A stretch of 64,000 nt of DNA from G036327475 sp036327475 (GTDB lineage Bacteria; Pseudomonadota; Gammaproteobacteria; Enterobacterales; Enterobacteriaceae), in contig NZ_CP132913.1 of assembly GCF_036327475.1 (NCBI RefSeq), positions 1,806,133-1,870,132 of the forward strand, given 5' to 3'. The stretch's first letter is position 1; each line of letters starts with the position of its first letter. The notes beneath the pieces are model-generated. The model was not told the DNA's origin. It did not search any database and was given only the letters and a program-made list of their open reading frames with translations. Shown here piece after piece: positions 9,240 to 18,533 of the stretch. The position numbers and the translations under genes are program-made.

Positions 9240-10534
9240 TTAAATACGGATTTTGCAGCAAGGGAGGTGGCGTGGCCGGACAACTTCATCCGGTGCTGGG
9301 TAACGAAATCCTACAGTAGCGTACCCATATGCATGCCGCATGATTTCCAGATGGCTATGCCGTTGGTAAGGTCCATTACTGCTCGATAGCGTGATGTCAT
9401 ACTCCTTTACGTTGCCGGCGACAATGCCGGAGAGGGCACGGTGCAGCGCGGCCGCCAGGCGTTCGGCCGGCTGTTCGCAATACAGATTGAGGTTTGCCAT
9501 ATTTCATGGCTGGGCTTCGAAGGGATGCTGCAAATCATGAGCGATGCGCGACGACCAGTTGAAGCCGTAAGCATCGCCGCTGCGGCGGCGGTTTCTTGGA
9601 CCTCCGGCATTGCCTTTTCATCCAGCGAGCAACTTCAGCGATATCATCGATGATTATGGAATAATAACGGCGGGCCTGTGGCCGAGCGCGCTAACGATAA
9701 CTTCTCCATCACGCGGAAATAGTCGGCACTCTCCTCCTGTCCGGTAAGCATCAGCAGCACCTGATCGGTATTTTCCGGATCCATCATGATGCCAAGCAAA
9801 TACAGGAACTCTTCTGGGGTGCCGACGCAAAAATGATGGTGCCGTGGCCAAGGCACACGAAAGTTTCGAAGTGTTTTCAATATCCGACATGATCACTAGC
9901 TCATTCACCAGGCTGTTGGGTGGTTCGGCGGCGATAATACAGAGCGCGGTCATCTCGATAAACCGCCACTCTTTATAGCGTTGCTTACGTGGCCAACCAC
10001 GGCACCCTGCATGGGGCTTCCATCGCGCCAGGCCAGTAGTCGGTGCAAATGTTGAGCTCGCGCAGGCCAAGCTGATTGCTGACGGCGCGGGCATAGCGAC
10101 TTTTTTCGTTGATGGAATGCCCGCTCTCGCAGACAGTCATATTTGCTCACGTGCAGCGCGCGGCGTTGCGCAAGATGGATGCGCAGGATGGAAATACCAG
10201 ATGGTGATATGGGAGACGTTGGCCCGATTGAGGTGCTGATGTCGCCAAGTGCGGGCGATTTGGTTGCTAACAAACAGGATATCTCGCAATGCAGCAAACA
10301 GGTTTGTCTGCAGCGAGCGAATGATGCGGCCATCGACAAACGCTTCTTTCGGCGGGTTTACAAGTTCCAATTCGCTCTTTGCTACTGTCGATCTGGATCC
10401 AGGATTGAGCACCGCCAGCGAACAGTTGCAAAACAGCCGGTAGAGATCTCGCTGCTAGCGGTACGTTTGAGCATGTCCACTTTGAGTTGTAACAATAAAT
10501 CCATGGAGACCAGCGGGCTGACATGCGTAATCAC
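9240..10534 (-). pseudogene. ppnN: Pyrimidine/purine nucleotide 5'-monophosphate nucleosidase, pseudogene
   Basis: PpnN (YgdH, LOG family) splits nucleotide monophosphates into base and ribose-5-phosphate and binds (p)ppGpp. A GTG start at 10534 gives ITHVSPLVSMDLLLQLKVDMLKRTAS. Blocks in several frames follow: ELVNPPKEAFVDGRIIRSLQTNLFA, the region matching [35 protein letters not shown], then the PGGxGTxEE region, and the C-terminal MANLNLYCEQPAERLAAALH, LSGIVAGNVKE. Essentially the whole length is present with many indels, which suggests recent inactivation. Confidence 0.88.
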
Positions 10535-10730
10535 AATAACTCCTTGTCATGCTGGTATATACAACAAAATGAGAATCCAATTCTGGCCTGGCGCTGGGGA
10601 ACCGGCGGCGCATAACCCCTGGCACAGTGATCCAATGCCCGTCAGACCTGTTCTTGCTAAATAGTAAGGCCGGTAGGGCAGTTTTACCGCCATCACCGCT
10701 GGGAGCGGGGTAATTGCATGCCGCAATGCA

Positions 10731-11250
10731 TTATTGCCGTGCAAGCTGCCCGGTTGCCGAAAATGCGTATTACTACGCCAGAGATTAACATTCAATTCAC
10801 TGCGGCGGGTATAGCGCACATACACCGATAGGGCATCCTGGTGGCAAATTGCATCAGATCGTAAGAGGATGCGCTCCACGCACTGATCATGGAACGCGTT
10901 ATGCTGACGGAAGGACCGAGATAGTACAATGGTGCCTCGAGATCGATGCGCACTCCGGTAGCGGATTTGCACCGATCCCCAGTCAGGCTGATGGGTGATA
11001 AGACAATTGGATTTCAGTAGATGGCTAACCAGTGTTTCCTCTCATAGGGTCCGCTGACGTTACTCTCAAGCCAGCGGTTGTTAAAGGTATAATCGTCGAT
11101 ACGGATAGGTTGATTGTCGATACACTCGCCGTCAAACTCAGCAGTGGGCTGCCGGTAAACTCGTCGAGCGCGCGCAGCGTAACCACTACTTCGCTGTCGG
11201 CGCAGCGGGAGAGATTCTCGGTGAGACGATCGCGCACCGCTTCGCGTGAG
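10731..11250 (-). pseudogene. queF: NADPH-dependent 7-cyano-7-deazaguanine reductase, truncated pseudogene
   Basis: QueF reduces preQ0 to preQ1 in queuosine biosynthesis. Fragments are VRDRLTENLSRCADSEVVVTL, LDEFTGSPL, HLLKSNCLITHQPDWG, FRQHNAFHDQCVERI, LSVYVRYTRR, and NLWRSNTHF, ending ATGQLARQ with a stop at 10731-10733. The first third of the protein (about 95 residues in E. coli), which includes the region of the catalytic cysteine, is absent. In E. coli syd lies between queF and yqcC; no syd is seen here, so a deletion probably removed syd together with the start of queF. Confidence 0.88.
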
Positions 11251-11310
11251 GGTTTGTGGTTTGCATGGACGATGCCGATGTGTCGCGCGGCGCAGGAGGA
11301 TCAGACGACG

Positions 11311-11600
11311 TTAGATCAATAGGTTCGTCAGCGCCTGCTCGATATCAAGCAGGCCATGCGCGACACCGCAATTCGGCAGCCACAGCCGTAGACGCGCGCG
11401 GCCTTCGGAAGGGTATAGCCATTGCCATCTGCATTGACAGGACAGTGGATCTTGCTGCCGCGTGTACGTGCGCTCCTGGATCGTGACGCGCCATTACCGC
11501 CACGCTTCGCCTTGGCGCCCTATTTTGAGAGGCGCTGCCCGAAGCACAGGCGTTGTTGCAGCAATTACGCCAGTTGGAAGCCTGCTTGGTGATGAAGCGC
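11311..11600 (+). pseudogene. yqcC: YqcC-like DUF446 protein, pseudogene
   Basis: YqcC is a small conserved protein encoded upstream of truC; its function is unknown. VRQRLLDIKQAMRD (11320s) and LLPRVRALLDRDAPLPPRFALAPYFE (11450-11530) match the family, followed by ALLQQLRQLEACL. These lie in different frames and an in-frame TAG occurs near the start. The gene ends directly before the truC start, as in relatives. Confidence 0.75.
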
Positions 11601-12115
11601 ATGATTGAACTATGTTACAGGGTCAATACCTGGTGCTGGTCAATAAACCGGCAGGCGCTAGTACACCTCAGTTGGCTGGCTGCAAGGAAAAGCGGTAGTC
11701 ATGCAAACGGTACGCGACATGCTGAGGTAGCACGTGTTCACGATGCACCGATTGGATCTCCCGACCTCCGGCGTCCTATTGCTGGCGTTGTCAGGTGACG
11801 TGACCTGCAGGTTGGCACAAGGGTTTATCGACTATGCGTTGCACCAAAACTGGATAAAATCGCCGATCCCGAGAAAGCGCCACAGTCGGTGCAGAGCCGT
11901 TATCACGCATTGGCGCGGGTGGGGGATGCAGGTTGACGTTGGCCGTTTCCCAGTAACCGCTACAGCCTGATGGCCTTCTCTCACCTGACCGGACGCAAAC
12001 ACCAGCCGTGCCGCCATGCGGCGATTCGGCTAGCACAGCCTTTTCCCTGCATATGAAAGGGTTGAGTTTACTGGGCCTTCAGGTCAGGATAAGGTCCTTC
12101 ATCAAGCGTAGTAGG
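11601..12115 (+). pseudogene. truC: tRNA pseudouridine(65) synthase, truncated pseudogene
   Basis: TruC makes pseudouridine 65 in tRNA-Ile1 and tRNA-Asp. The start at 11601 reads MIELCYR and then shifts; QYLVLVNKPAG, VVMQTVRDML and HRLDLPTSGVLL (with the catalytic Asp of the HRLD motif) follow, then LDKIADPEKAPQ, RYHALAR, a segment like VGRFPSNRYSLM, and LTGRKHQ. Homology stops at about 12050, so the C-terminal quarter is missing. Several frameshifts are present. Confidence 0.85.
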
Positions 12116-12133
12116 CCAGGGGAGTCGAGCGCC

Positions 12134-12580
12134 ATGGCGCAAATAGGTATTTTTGTCGGTACGGTTTACGGTAATGCCCTGTTAACCGCTGAGGAGGTGG
12201 AGTCGGTGCTAACAGAGCAGGGGCATCAGGTAACCTTGTTCGAGGACGGTAACTTAGAGCAATGGCAGGTGTATGCTGAACGGGTAATCCTCATCATCAC
12301 CTCCACCACCGGACAAGGGGGGCTACCGGGTAATATCCTACCGCTGTTCCAGCAGGTAAAAGATAAACTGGGGCATCAGTCGGCGCTACGCTATGGCGTT
12401 ATCGCGCTGGGCGACAGCAGTTATGATACCTTTTGCGGCGCGGGGCACGCTTTCGACGTGTTATTGCAGGAGCAAGGGGCTACGCTGGTCGGTGATCTAC
12501 TGGAAATCGATGCCATGAAGTATCCCAAGCCGGAAATACCGGCATGCCGCTGGGCAGCGCAGTGGGGCGTTCTATTATAA
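12134..12580 (+). CDS. yqcA: YqcA, flavodoxin-like FMN protein
   Basis: Intact 148-residue protein, the same size as E. coli YqcA (149). It is a short-chain flavodoxin related to MioC; the physiological partner is not firmly known. The FMN phosphate loop FVGTVYGNALLTAEE is at residues 6-20, the TSTTGQGGLP loop near 57-66, and the second flavin loop LGDSSYDTFCGAG near 95-107. The ATG start follows GGAGTCGAGCGCC, a plausible ribosome-binding site. It is the only intact gene in the first 12.5 kb: its operon partners yqcC and truC are both broken, and yaeH, converging from downstream, is also broken. Confidence 0.9.
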   Translation: MAQIGIFVGTVYGNALLTAEEVESVLTEQGHQVTLFEDGNLEQWQVYAERVILIITSTTGQGGLPGNILPLFQQVKDKLGHQSALRYGVIALGDSSYDTFCGAGHAFDVLLQEQGATLVGDLLEIDAMKYPKPEIPACRWAAQWGVLL

Positions 12581-12729
12581 TCAAGGCGCAGCGTGCGGCC
12601 TACTAGGCTGCCGTTGCGCGCTAATCGGCGGAATGCCCGTCCCGCTGCAGGTGTTAGCCGGATGGGTTAGCCGTCGCCGCGTCTTCTCTGGGCGGGTCGG
12701 TTGCCGCCGCGCTCGCGGCCTGAACGCCA

Positions 12730-12774
12730 CCATGCCCACCCCGCCAGACGTGGAGTCGGTCGTGGTGGGCATGG
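12730..12774. repeat. Inverted repeat, 11-bp arms
   Basis: CCATGCCCACC (12730-12740) and its reverse complement (12764-12774) are separated by 23 bases. It sits between the convergent yqcA and yaeH remnants; it could be the relic of a bidirectional terminator or another copied palindrome. Confidence 0.6.
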
Positions 12775-13204
12775 CTAAGACGTAGTTGTCTTCGGTCTTT
12801 GCGCGGTCGCGCGATTGTTTCTGCCTGGCCAATTTTTCCAGATCCACTTCGATCTCGGAGATTTTATTGGCAACAATGCTTTCCAGATGGCGTAAGTTAT
12901 CAAAAATTTTGTACTTTACACACGCCTCGGTTTGATCGCGCAGGCAGATTTGATCCAGCTCATCGATCACATGGCGCAGGTTGGGGGTGATTCGTTGATT
13001 TCCCTATAGCCTTCCGCCGCATTATCCGACAGCGTGGTCTTACGTTGACGGGGTATTTGAATTCAACGCTTTTGGCGAAAAATTAGCCTTTGTCAAGGTG
13101 AAAATAAACCTTGAGAATATTGTTATTGGCCTCCTGGCGCCAGGCTGTAGCGATCGATATCGTCCGGATGATTAAACGCCAAGGTTTTTCAGATTATCGC
13201 GCAT
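12775..13204 (-). pseudogene. yaeH: DUF3461 protein YaeH, pseudogene
   Basis: YaeH is a conserved protein of about 128 residues with unknown function. On the reverse strand it starts MRDNLKNLG at 13204 but hits a stop, shifts through a region like YSLRQEANNNILKVYF and a KSVEFKYPRQRKT-like stretch, and is then open from about 12970: IDELDQICLRDQTEACVKYK, IFDNLRHLESIVANKISEIE, VDLEKLARQK. The C-terminal half is well preserved; the N-terminal half has several frameshifts. In relatives it lies close to dapD, as here. Confidence 0.82.
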
Positions 13205-13331
13205 TGTCACGTCCACTGATGATGTGCAGTATTAGGTAAAATGATGGCGCATGACGGCGCCATAAGCCGTGACTTACGGCCGGATTTGTCACCGCACTGA
13301 CCGGGCGCGAGCGCTGACGCCGTGGATAATA

Positions 13332-14156
13332 TTAGTCGATGGTGCGTAATAACTCATTGATGCCCACTTTCCCGCGGGTTTTGTCGTCGACTTTTTTTAT
13401 AATCACCGTGCAATAGAGGCTATAGCCTCCGTCTTTGGAGGGCAAATTACCGGACACCACTACCGACCCTGCCGGTACGCGGCCGTAATGCACTTCGCCG
13501 GTTTCAGGATCGAAGATTTTTGTGCTCTGGCCGATAAATACTCCCATGGAAATGACCGAGCCCTTCTCGACGATCACTCCTTCGACGACTTCTGAACGGG
13601 CGCCGATAAAACAGTTGTCCTCGATAATGGTCGGATTGGCCTGCAGCGGTTCTAGCACGCCACCGATACCGACACCGCCGGACAGATGGACATTTTTGCC
13701 GATTTGCGCGCAGGAGCCAACGGTAGCCCAGGTGTCTACCATGGTGCCTTCGTCCACATAAGCGCCGATATTGACATAAGAGGGCATTAGTACCGTATTA
13801 CGGGCGATATAGGCGCCCTGGCGCACGCTAGCCGGCGGCACCACGCGGAGCCCTTCGCGCTGGAAGCGCTCACTGTCCCAGCCGGCGAACTTCATCGGCA
13901 CTTTATCGAAAAAGCGCGTTTCGCCACCCTCGATCAGCTGATTGTCGGCGATGCGAAACGAGAGCAGTACCGCTTTTTTCAGCCATTGATGGGTCACCCA
14001 TTCGCCATTGATTTTTTCCGCTACGCGCAGCGCGCCGCTGTCGAGGGAAGCGATAATTTGATTAATCGCGTCACGGGTGATGTCATCGACATTAGCCGGC
14101 GTGATGGCGGCGCGTTGTTCAAAGGCGGCTTCAAGAATCTGCTGTAATGACTGCAT
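13332..14156 (-). CDS. dapD: 2,3,4,5-tetrahydropyridine-2,6-dicarboxylate N-succinyltransferase
   Basis: DapD transfers succinyl from succinyl-CoA to tetrahydrodipicolinate in the lysine/diaminopimelate pathway, needed for peptidoglycan. It is 274 residues, exactly the E. coli length, and about 85% identical by eye. The left-handed beta-helix of hexapeptide repeats runs from about residue 100 to 220 (VLMPSYVNIGAYVDEGTMVD, GVGIGGVLEPLQANPTIIED, NCFIGARSEVVEGVIV), with the C-terminal GKVGINELLRTID. The start MQSLQQILEAAFE matches the family. It is intact between two pseudogenes (yaeH and glnD), which argues for selection to keep diaminopimelate synthesis. Confidence 0.98.
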   Translation of the reverse strand: MQSLQQILEAAFEQRAAITPANVDDITRDAINQIIASLDSGALRVAEKINGEWVTHQWLKKAVLLSFRIADNQLIEGGETRFFDKVPMKFAGWDSERFQREGLRVVPPASVRQGAYIARNTVLMPSYVNIGAYVDEGTMVDTWATVGSCAQIGKNVHLSGGVGIGGVLEPLQANPTIIEDNCFIGARSEVVEGVIVEKGSVISMGVFIGQSTKIFDPETGEVHYGRVPAGSVVVSGNLPSKDGGYSLYCTVIIKKVDDKTRGKVGINELLRTID

Positions 14157-14647
14157 TCCGTCGTATCCTGTCTGTCGGCTTAATGGAAATTTATAACGTT
14201 ACTTGTATCATATTTTATCGTTTAGATTGAGCGCCTCTATCAAGCGCCGCCGTAATGCCGCCCGATAGAATAAATACATCCTCCACCCACTCGCCGATGA
14301 AAGCCTTGCTGACACGAGCAATAGTCCAGGCTTGTCGAGCGCCGTCAGCTCAAAATAACTTCGTTGCTCAGTCGTTGATGGTAAAAACATTACCGAGGTA
14401 TCAATACTGAAACGACGTAGCTTTGGGGCGGCGCACCCGCGGATGACGGTAATCCGCGGGCTATGGAATTGCAGCAGCGCCTGGCGGGTGACGGGATGCC
14501 TGTCCGGCGACAGCAGGCTACCGTCCGGCTCGACAACTACAAAGGTATCCATCGCCATACCGTCCTGGTTGGTGAAAATCTGCGCGTCGTGCACGCTCAG
14601 ATTACGGCGATCAGCACCGGCGGTTCGTCGCGGCCGCGCAGTACCAT

Positions 14648-14671
14648 ATGGCGCGCATGATGGCGCGCATG
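14648..14671. repeat. 12-bp exact tandem duplication in glnD
   Basis: ATGGCGCGCATG is present twice in a row. On the glnD strand this doubles the HARH codons of the conserved LAWHARH motif. Confidence 0.95.
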
Positions 14672-14696
14672 CCAGGCTAACTGATTGGGGTATGGC

Positions 14697-14733
14697 GCAG
14701 GCAATAGCCGGCGTGGCACCGGCTATTGCCTGC
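14697..14733. repeat. Perfect inverted repeat, 15-bp arms, 7-base loop, in glnD
   Basis: GCAGGCAATAGCCGG (14697-14711) and its exact reverse complement (14719-14733) flank CGTGGCA. On the glnD strand the flanks are recognisable GlnD (EHHLQAI before, then RHTPNQLAWHARH-like), but the segment matching WSRCRANYF in relatives has been replaced by the second arm. Confidence 0.97.
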
Positions 14734-16566
14734 AGGTGGTGTTCGCCGATCCCTTCCATGCGTAGATGGTTTGTGCCGCTCCGCGCCCGAACATCCGGCA
14801 GACATGCATACCGCAACGCAACTGCTTTTCGGTAGTGAAAACAGCTCGCGCAGCAAGCCTTATTCCAACTGTTCCGTAGCGTTTCGTTGGTAGCGCAAAT
14901 ATCCGCCACTGTCAGGCATAGCAAATAGTGCAGGTGGCTCTCGCTTTGCATTTCGTCGGCGCAATGTACCAGTCGCGGTGGGTAAATCGTGTAGCGTCAC
15001 TCCAGTGCGTCCTGGACGCCGAACTGGGAATGATCGCCGCCACCCCCTTGGCGGAATAGCACCGCCACCAGCAATAAGTTCGCTGGCCCAGGTGCGGAAA
15101 CAGCTCCACGCACAGCGGAGGTACGGCCTCTAGCTGTCGTCAGCGAAACTTTCCCGCTTCAGCCATACCCGAATGGCATGTTCAAATTATATCTGACGAC
15201 GATATTACTCCACTGCGGCATATAGGTCCACAGCACACTGTGTCGATGCATCGGCAGAATGGCGTGTTTCACCGTGCTAGATTGATGTAAAATCTGCATG
15301 AACGGCGCGTGCCTACGGGATCGTGCATGGCGGCGCCTTCAGATAACGCCGTGAATAGCGAAGCTGGCGCAGGATGGCCGATAGATCCCTTCCAATATGT
15401 TGATTATGCACCATCTGACAGAACAGGCGCACAATAGTCCGCGGTTGTCGACTGAATAGTAGCTCGTCGCGTAAATCAATGAGATTGCCGCGCAACTGAA
15501 ACTCGTCGCCTAGCGCTGCGGCTTTTCATTGAGCGCCAGCGCCAGGATAGCTTCATCAAACAGCTGCAGTAGCATTTGATTCGGCTCGCTGACGCGACTA
15601 GTGAAAGAAATCTTTCATTATCCACTCAACCGGCAGGTTCCCTTCTCCTTGGTAGGGCAACAGTTGCGCTAGAGAAAGATTTGGCACACGATGAGTTCAT
15701 CCAGCTCGGCACGGGTAATGAAGCCGAAGCCCACCTCTATTGAGGTGGCGCTGAAATGGCGGTGCGCGACCCAAAGCAGCGTATGGATATCCCGCAGATT
15801 GCCGGAACTGCTTTTGATGTCCGGCTCCAGATTGTAGCGGGTACCGTGATAGCGCAAATGACGTTCCTGCCGTTCCGCCAATTTAGCGAGGAAAAATGTC
15901 CGCGAAGACCAAAAGTCATCGCTAAGTATCTGCTTTGCGGGGTAAGAAACAGCACCAAATCGCCGCAGATTAAACGTGACTCAATCAGGCCTGTCACGCT
16001 GAGATCGGCGCAACCCTCTTCCAAACACTCGGCGATACTGCGTACGCTGTGGCTAACCTCCGGCTTTAAATCCCACAACGGCGTCAGCAGTCGCTAATAT
16101 GCTATTGCAACGGCGGCGTCCAGCGTCACCTGGTTCAAAACCAGCACATCGGTATCAGACAGCGGATGCAGTTCGTCGCAGCCGTATCCTCCCCCACCGC
16201 CACCAACGCGGCGCGAAGCGCATGGGTAAACCCGTGGTAATACCACAACTGCCATAATAACTAATCGATATACAGCGTACGGGCATCCACCTTCCGGCGT
16301 CTCGCCCGCATCGAAGACAACAGCCAGCCGGCGGTAAAACTCGTCCAGCTCTTTTGAAGGGATGGTTGAGGGCGTCACCGGCCAGGTGAAAGGGCGGTGT
16401 AACCGGTGGTCGGCGCGGCGCCGGCAGGCTGGTATACTGAAGGATCTAGTCCAGCATCGGGTCGCCATGCATAGTGCAGCAGCCTGACGCGAAAGCGGTC
16501 TTGCCGGGCTGGTGCGGAATTAACGCTTGCTACCGTCCAGCATGGGACCGAGGGCTGTAAGCGGTA

Positions 16567-17361
16567 TCAGGTCGGGTGGTGGATCACTGTCGGCAGCGAG
16601 TCATCGGTACGCAGCGTCATGATTTCGCAGCCGTCATCGGTCACCACGACCGTATGCTCGTACTGCGCAGACAGGCTGCGATCCTTTGTTTTAACCGTCC
16701 AACCGTCTTTCATGGTGCGGATACGGTAGTCGCCGGCGTTGACCATGGGCTCAATGGTTAACGCCATACCCGGTTGCAATACCACGCCGTCGTCGTCGGC
16801 GTCATAATGTAGTACCTGCGGCTCTTCGTGAAATCCTTCGCCGATGCCGTGGCCGCAATACTCGCGTACCACCGAGAAGCTTTCAGCCTCGACGAATTGT
16901 TGAATCGCTTTGCCGAGGGTGCGTAGACGGATGCCAGGCCGGACCATGTGTATAGCCAGATAAAGGCTCTCTTTCGTTATCCGGCACAGCCGTTCGCCGA
17001 GAATGGTCGGTTTGCCGACGATAAACATCTTCGAGGTATCGCCGTGAAACCTGTCTTTAATGACCGTGACGTCAATATTCAGAATGTCTCCCTCTTTGAG
17101 TTTTTTCTCATCGCTCGGAATGCCATGGCACACCACTTCATTCACCGAAATGCAGACCGATTTCGGAAAATCATGGTAGCCGAGTGACGCGGACACGGCA
17201 TGCTGCTTTTCGGTAATATGCTGGTGGCATAAACGATCCAGTTCGCCAGTGCTTACGCCGGATTTAATATAAGGTTCAATCATTTCCAGCACCTCGGCGG
17301 CCAGCCGGCCGGCAACGCGCATCTTGGCGATGTCGTCTGATGTTTTAATAGGAATGGTCAT
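16567..17361 (-). CDS. map: Type I methionine aminopeptidase
   Basis: Map removes the initiator methionine co-translationally and is essential. It is 264 residues, the E. coli length. The start at 17361 (MTIPIKTSDDIAKMRVAGR) is chosen because an upstream in-frame start would add 21 unrelated residues. The metal ligands are visible: DVTVIKDRFHGDTSKMF holds the two Asp, then the EYCGHGIG His, the TIEP Glu, and the EHT Glu near the end. It is divergent from rpsB, as in all relatives. Confidence 0.97.
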   Translation of the reverse strand: MTIPIKTSDDIAKMRVAGRLAAEVLEMIEPYIKSGVSTGELDRLCHQHITEKQHAVSASLGYHDFPKSVCISVNEVVCHGIPSDEKKLKEGDILNIDVTVIKDRFHGDTSKMFIVGKPTILGERLCRITKESLYLAIHMVRPGIRLRTLGKAIQQFVEAESFSVVREYCGHGIGEGFHEEPQVLHYDADDDGVVLQPGMALTIEPMVNAGDYRIRTMKDGWTVKTKDRSLSAQYEHTVVVTDDGCEIMTLRTDDSLPTVIHHPT

Positions 17362-17429
17362 GTAGAGATCCACAGTCGGCGCTAGGGCCGACAAAATAAT
17401 GTATGGTAGATTAGAGAGTGGCATTAATG

Positions 17430-17692
17430 GTATCAGTACGGCTCAGCACTACCAAATTATCATTTTTCACGCCGCGCGAGGAAAACATTTGGTGGAGTCC
17501 GTGCGTGGTTTATGGTATAAAGCGCACCGACGATGAGTGCCAGGGTTTAGCCATGCGCTGTTCGTCACAACGGAACTCAATTGTGTTATTACACACGTGT
17601 TGGCACATGCGCCGGGGTGCTCTGACCGCAAGGCCGGGGTCGGCCGTGTGGGATACGCGGAGGCATAATTCCAAACTTACTTAAGGTTTAAC
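17430..17692 (+). promoter_or_regulatory. rpsB-tsf promoter and leader region
   Basis: About 260 bases lie between map and rpsB (divergent). A -10-like TATAAA is at 17516-17521 with only a weak -35 candidate, TGGAGT, 17 bases upstream. In gamma-proteobacteria the rpsB leader RNA binds S2 and represses the operon; the GC-rich segment at 17600-17660 (GCGCCGGGGTGCTCTGACC and following) is in the right place for it. The promoter assignment is tentative. Confidence 0.4.
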
Positions 17693-18418
17693 ATGGCGAC
17701 TGTTTCCATGCGTGACATGCTCCAGGCTGGTGTCCATTTCGGTCACCAAACCCGTTACTGGAACCCGAAAATGAAGCCTTTCATCTTTGGCGCCCGTAAC
17801 AAAGTTCACATCATTAACCTGGAACAAACTGTACCGATGTTCAACGAGGCTTTGGTCGAGCTGAACAAAATCGCCTTGCGTAAAGGTAAGATCCTGTTTG
17901 TCGGCACCAAGCGCGCCGCAAGCGAAGTGATAAAAGAAGCAGCCAACAGCTGCGATCAATTCTTCGTCAACCATCGCTGGCTAGGTGGGATGTTGACCAA
18001 CTGGAAAACGGTTCGTCAGTCCATCAAGCGCTTAAAAGATCTGGAAGCCCAGTCTCAGGACGGTACTTTCGAGAAACTGACCAAGAAAGAGACGCTGATA
18101 CGCACTCGTGAACTGGACAAGCTGGAAAACAGCTTGGGCGGTATCAAAGATATGGGTGGTCTGCCAGACGCGCTGTTTGTTATCGATGCGAAACACGAAC
18201 ACATCGCTATCAAAGAAGCCAATAATCTGGGCATTCCGGTTTTCGCTATCGTTGACACCAACTCCGATCCGGACGGCATAGACTTCATTATCCCTGGTAA
18301 TGACGACGCCATCCGCGCCATCAACCTGTACCTGACCGCTGTTGCGACTACCGTGCGAGAAGGTCGTTTTCAGGATCTAGCGGAACAGGATGAAGAAAGC
18401 TTCGTGGAAGCTGAATAA
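17693..18418 (+). CDS. rpsB: 30S ribosomal protein S2
   Basis: 241 residues, the E. coli length. It begins MATVSMRDMLQAGVHFGHQT and includes YWNPKMKPFIFGARN, VHIINLEQT, GTKRAASE, HRWLGGMLTNWKT, and the GIPVFAIVDTNSDPDGIDFIIPGNDDA-type region before the end. S2 joins late in 30S assembly at the head-body junction. The start has an upstream AAGG (TTAAGGTTTAACATG). It is cotranscribed with tsf through a partial terminator at 18469-18497. Confidence 0.98.
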   Translation: MATVSMRDMLQAGVHFGHQTRYWNPKMKPFIFGARNKVHIINLEQTVPMFNEALVELNKIALRKGKILFVGTKRAASEVIKEAANSCDQFFVNHRWLGGMLTNWKTVRQSIKRLKDLEAQSQDGTFEKLTKKETLIRTRELDKLENSLGGIKDMGGLPDALFVIDAKHEHIAIKEANNLGIPVFAIVDTNSDPDGIDFIIPGNDDAIRAINLYLTAVATTVREGRFQDLAEQDEESFVEAE

Positions 18419-18468
18419 TAAGGCATGCTATCAGGAGCCCTTATTAACTAAGTTTTAAATATGTTTGT

Positions 18469-18497
18469 TAGGGGGCCTGCTGCAGGTCCTCTTTTTT
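18469..18497 (+). terminator. Intergenic attenuator between rpsB and tsf
   Basis: GGGGGCCTGC and GCAGGTCCTC form a hairpin with almost no loop and one or two weak pairs, followed by six T. The position matches the known partial terminator that lowers tsf relative to rpsB in enterobacteria. Confidence 0.7.
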
Positions 18498-18533
18498 ACC
18501 TGTCTCCAACACGGAATAACGAGGAACGGAATA

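Larger units (their letters stand above)
14208..16470 (-). pseudogene. glnD: PII uridylyltransferase GlnD, pseudogene
   Basis: GlnD is the glutamine sensor that uridylylates and de-uridylylates PII, about 890 residues. Fragments in order on the reverse strand are VGGxGRDELHPLSDTDVLVL (16145-16200), VSHSVRSIAECLEEGCADLSV, LIESRLICGDLVLFL, QERHLRYHGTRYNLEPDIKS, LRDIHTLLWVAHRHFSATS, a region like LRDELLFSRQP, then CLTVADICATNETLRNSW, LDRRNLSVHDAQIFTNQDGM, AMDTFVVVEPDGSLLSPDR, and the C-terminal LIEALNLNDK. Frames change constantly and the HD domain is largely gone. The total is about 2260 bases against about 2670, so deletions also occurred. A copied palindrome and a 12-bp duplication lie inside (14648-14733). 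Confidence 0.93.

Noticed and set aside
10143..10664. Plus-strand open frame of 173 codons
   Set aside because: It covers the ppnN pseudogene on the other strand, which has clear homology; the plus-strand product looks random.
11256..11486. Possible syd gene between queF and yqcC
   Set aside because: The space is too short and no Syd sequence is readable in any frame; syd is judged absent.
18465..18533. Longer N-terminus for EF-Ts
   Set aside because: The extra 23 codons run through the rpsB-tsf attenuator hairpin and have no family similarity; the ATG at 18534 has its own ribosome-binding site.
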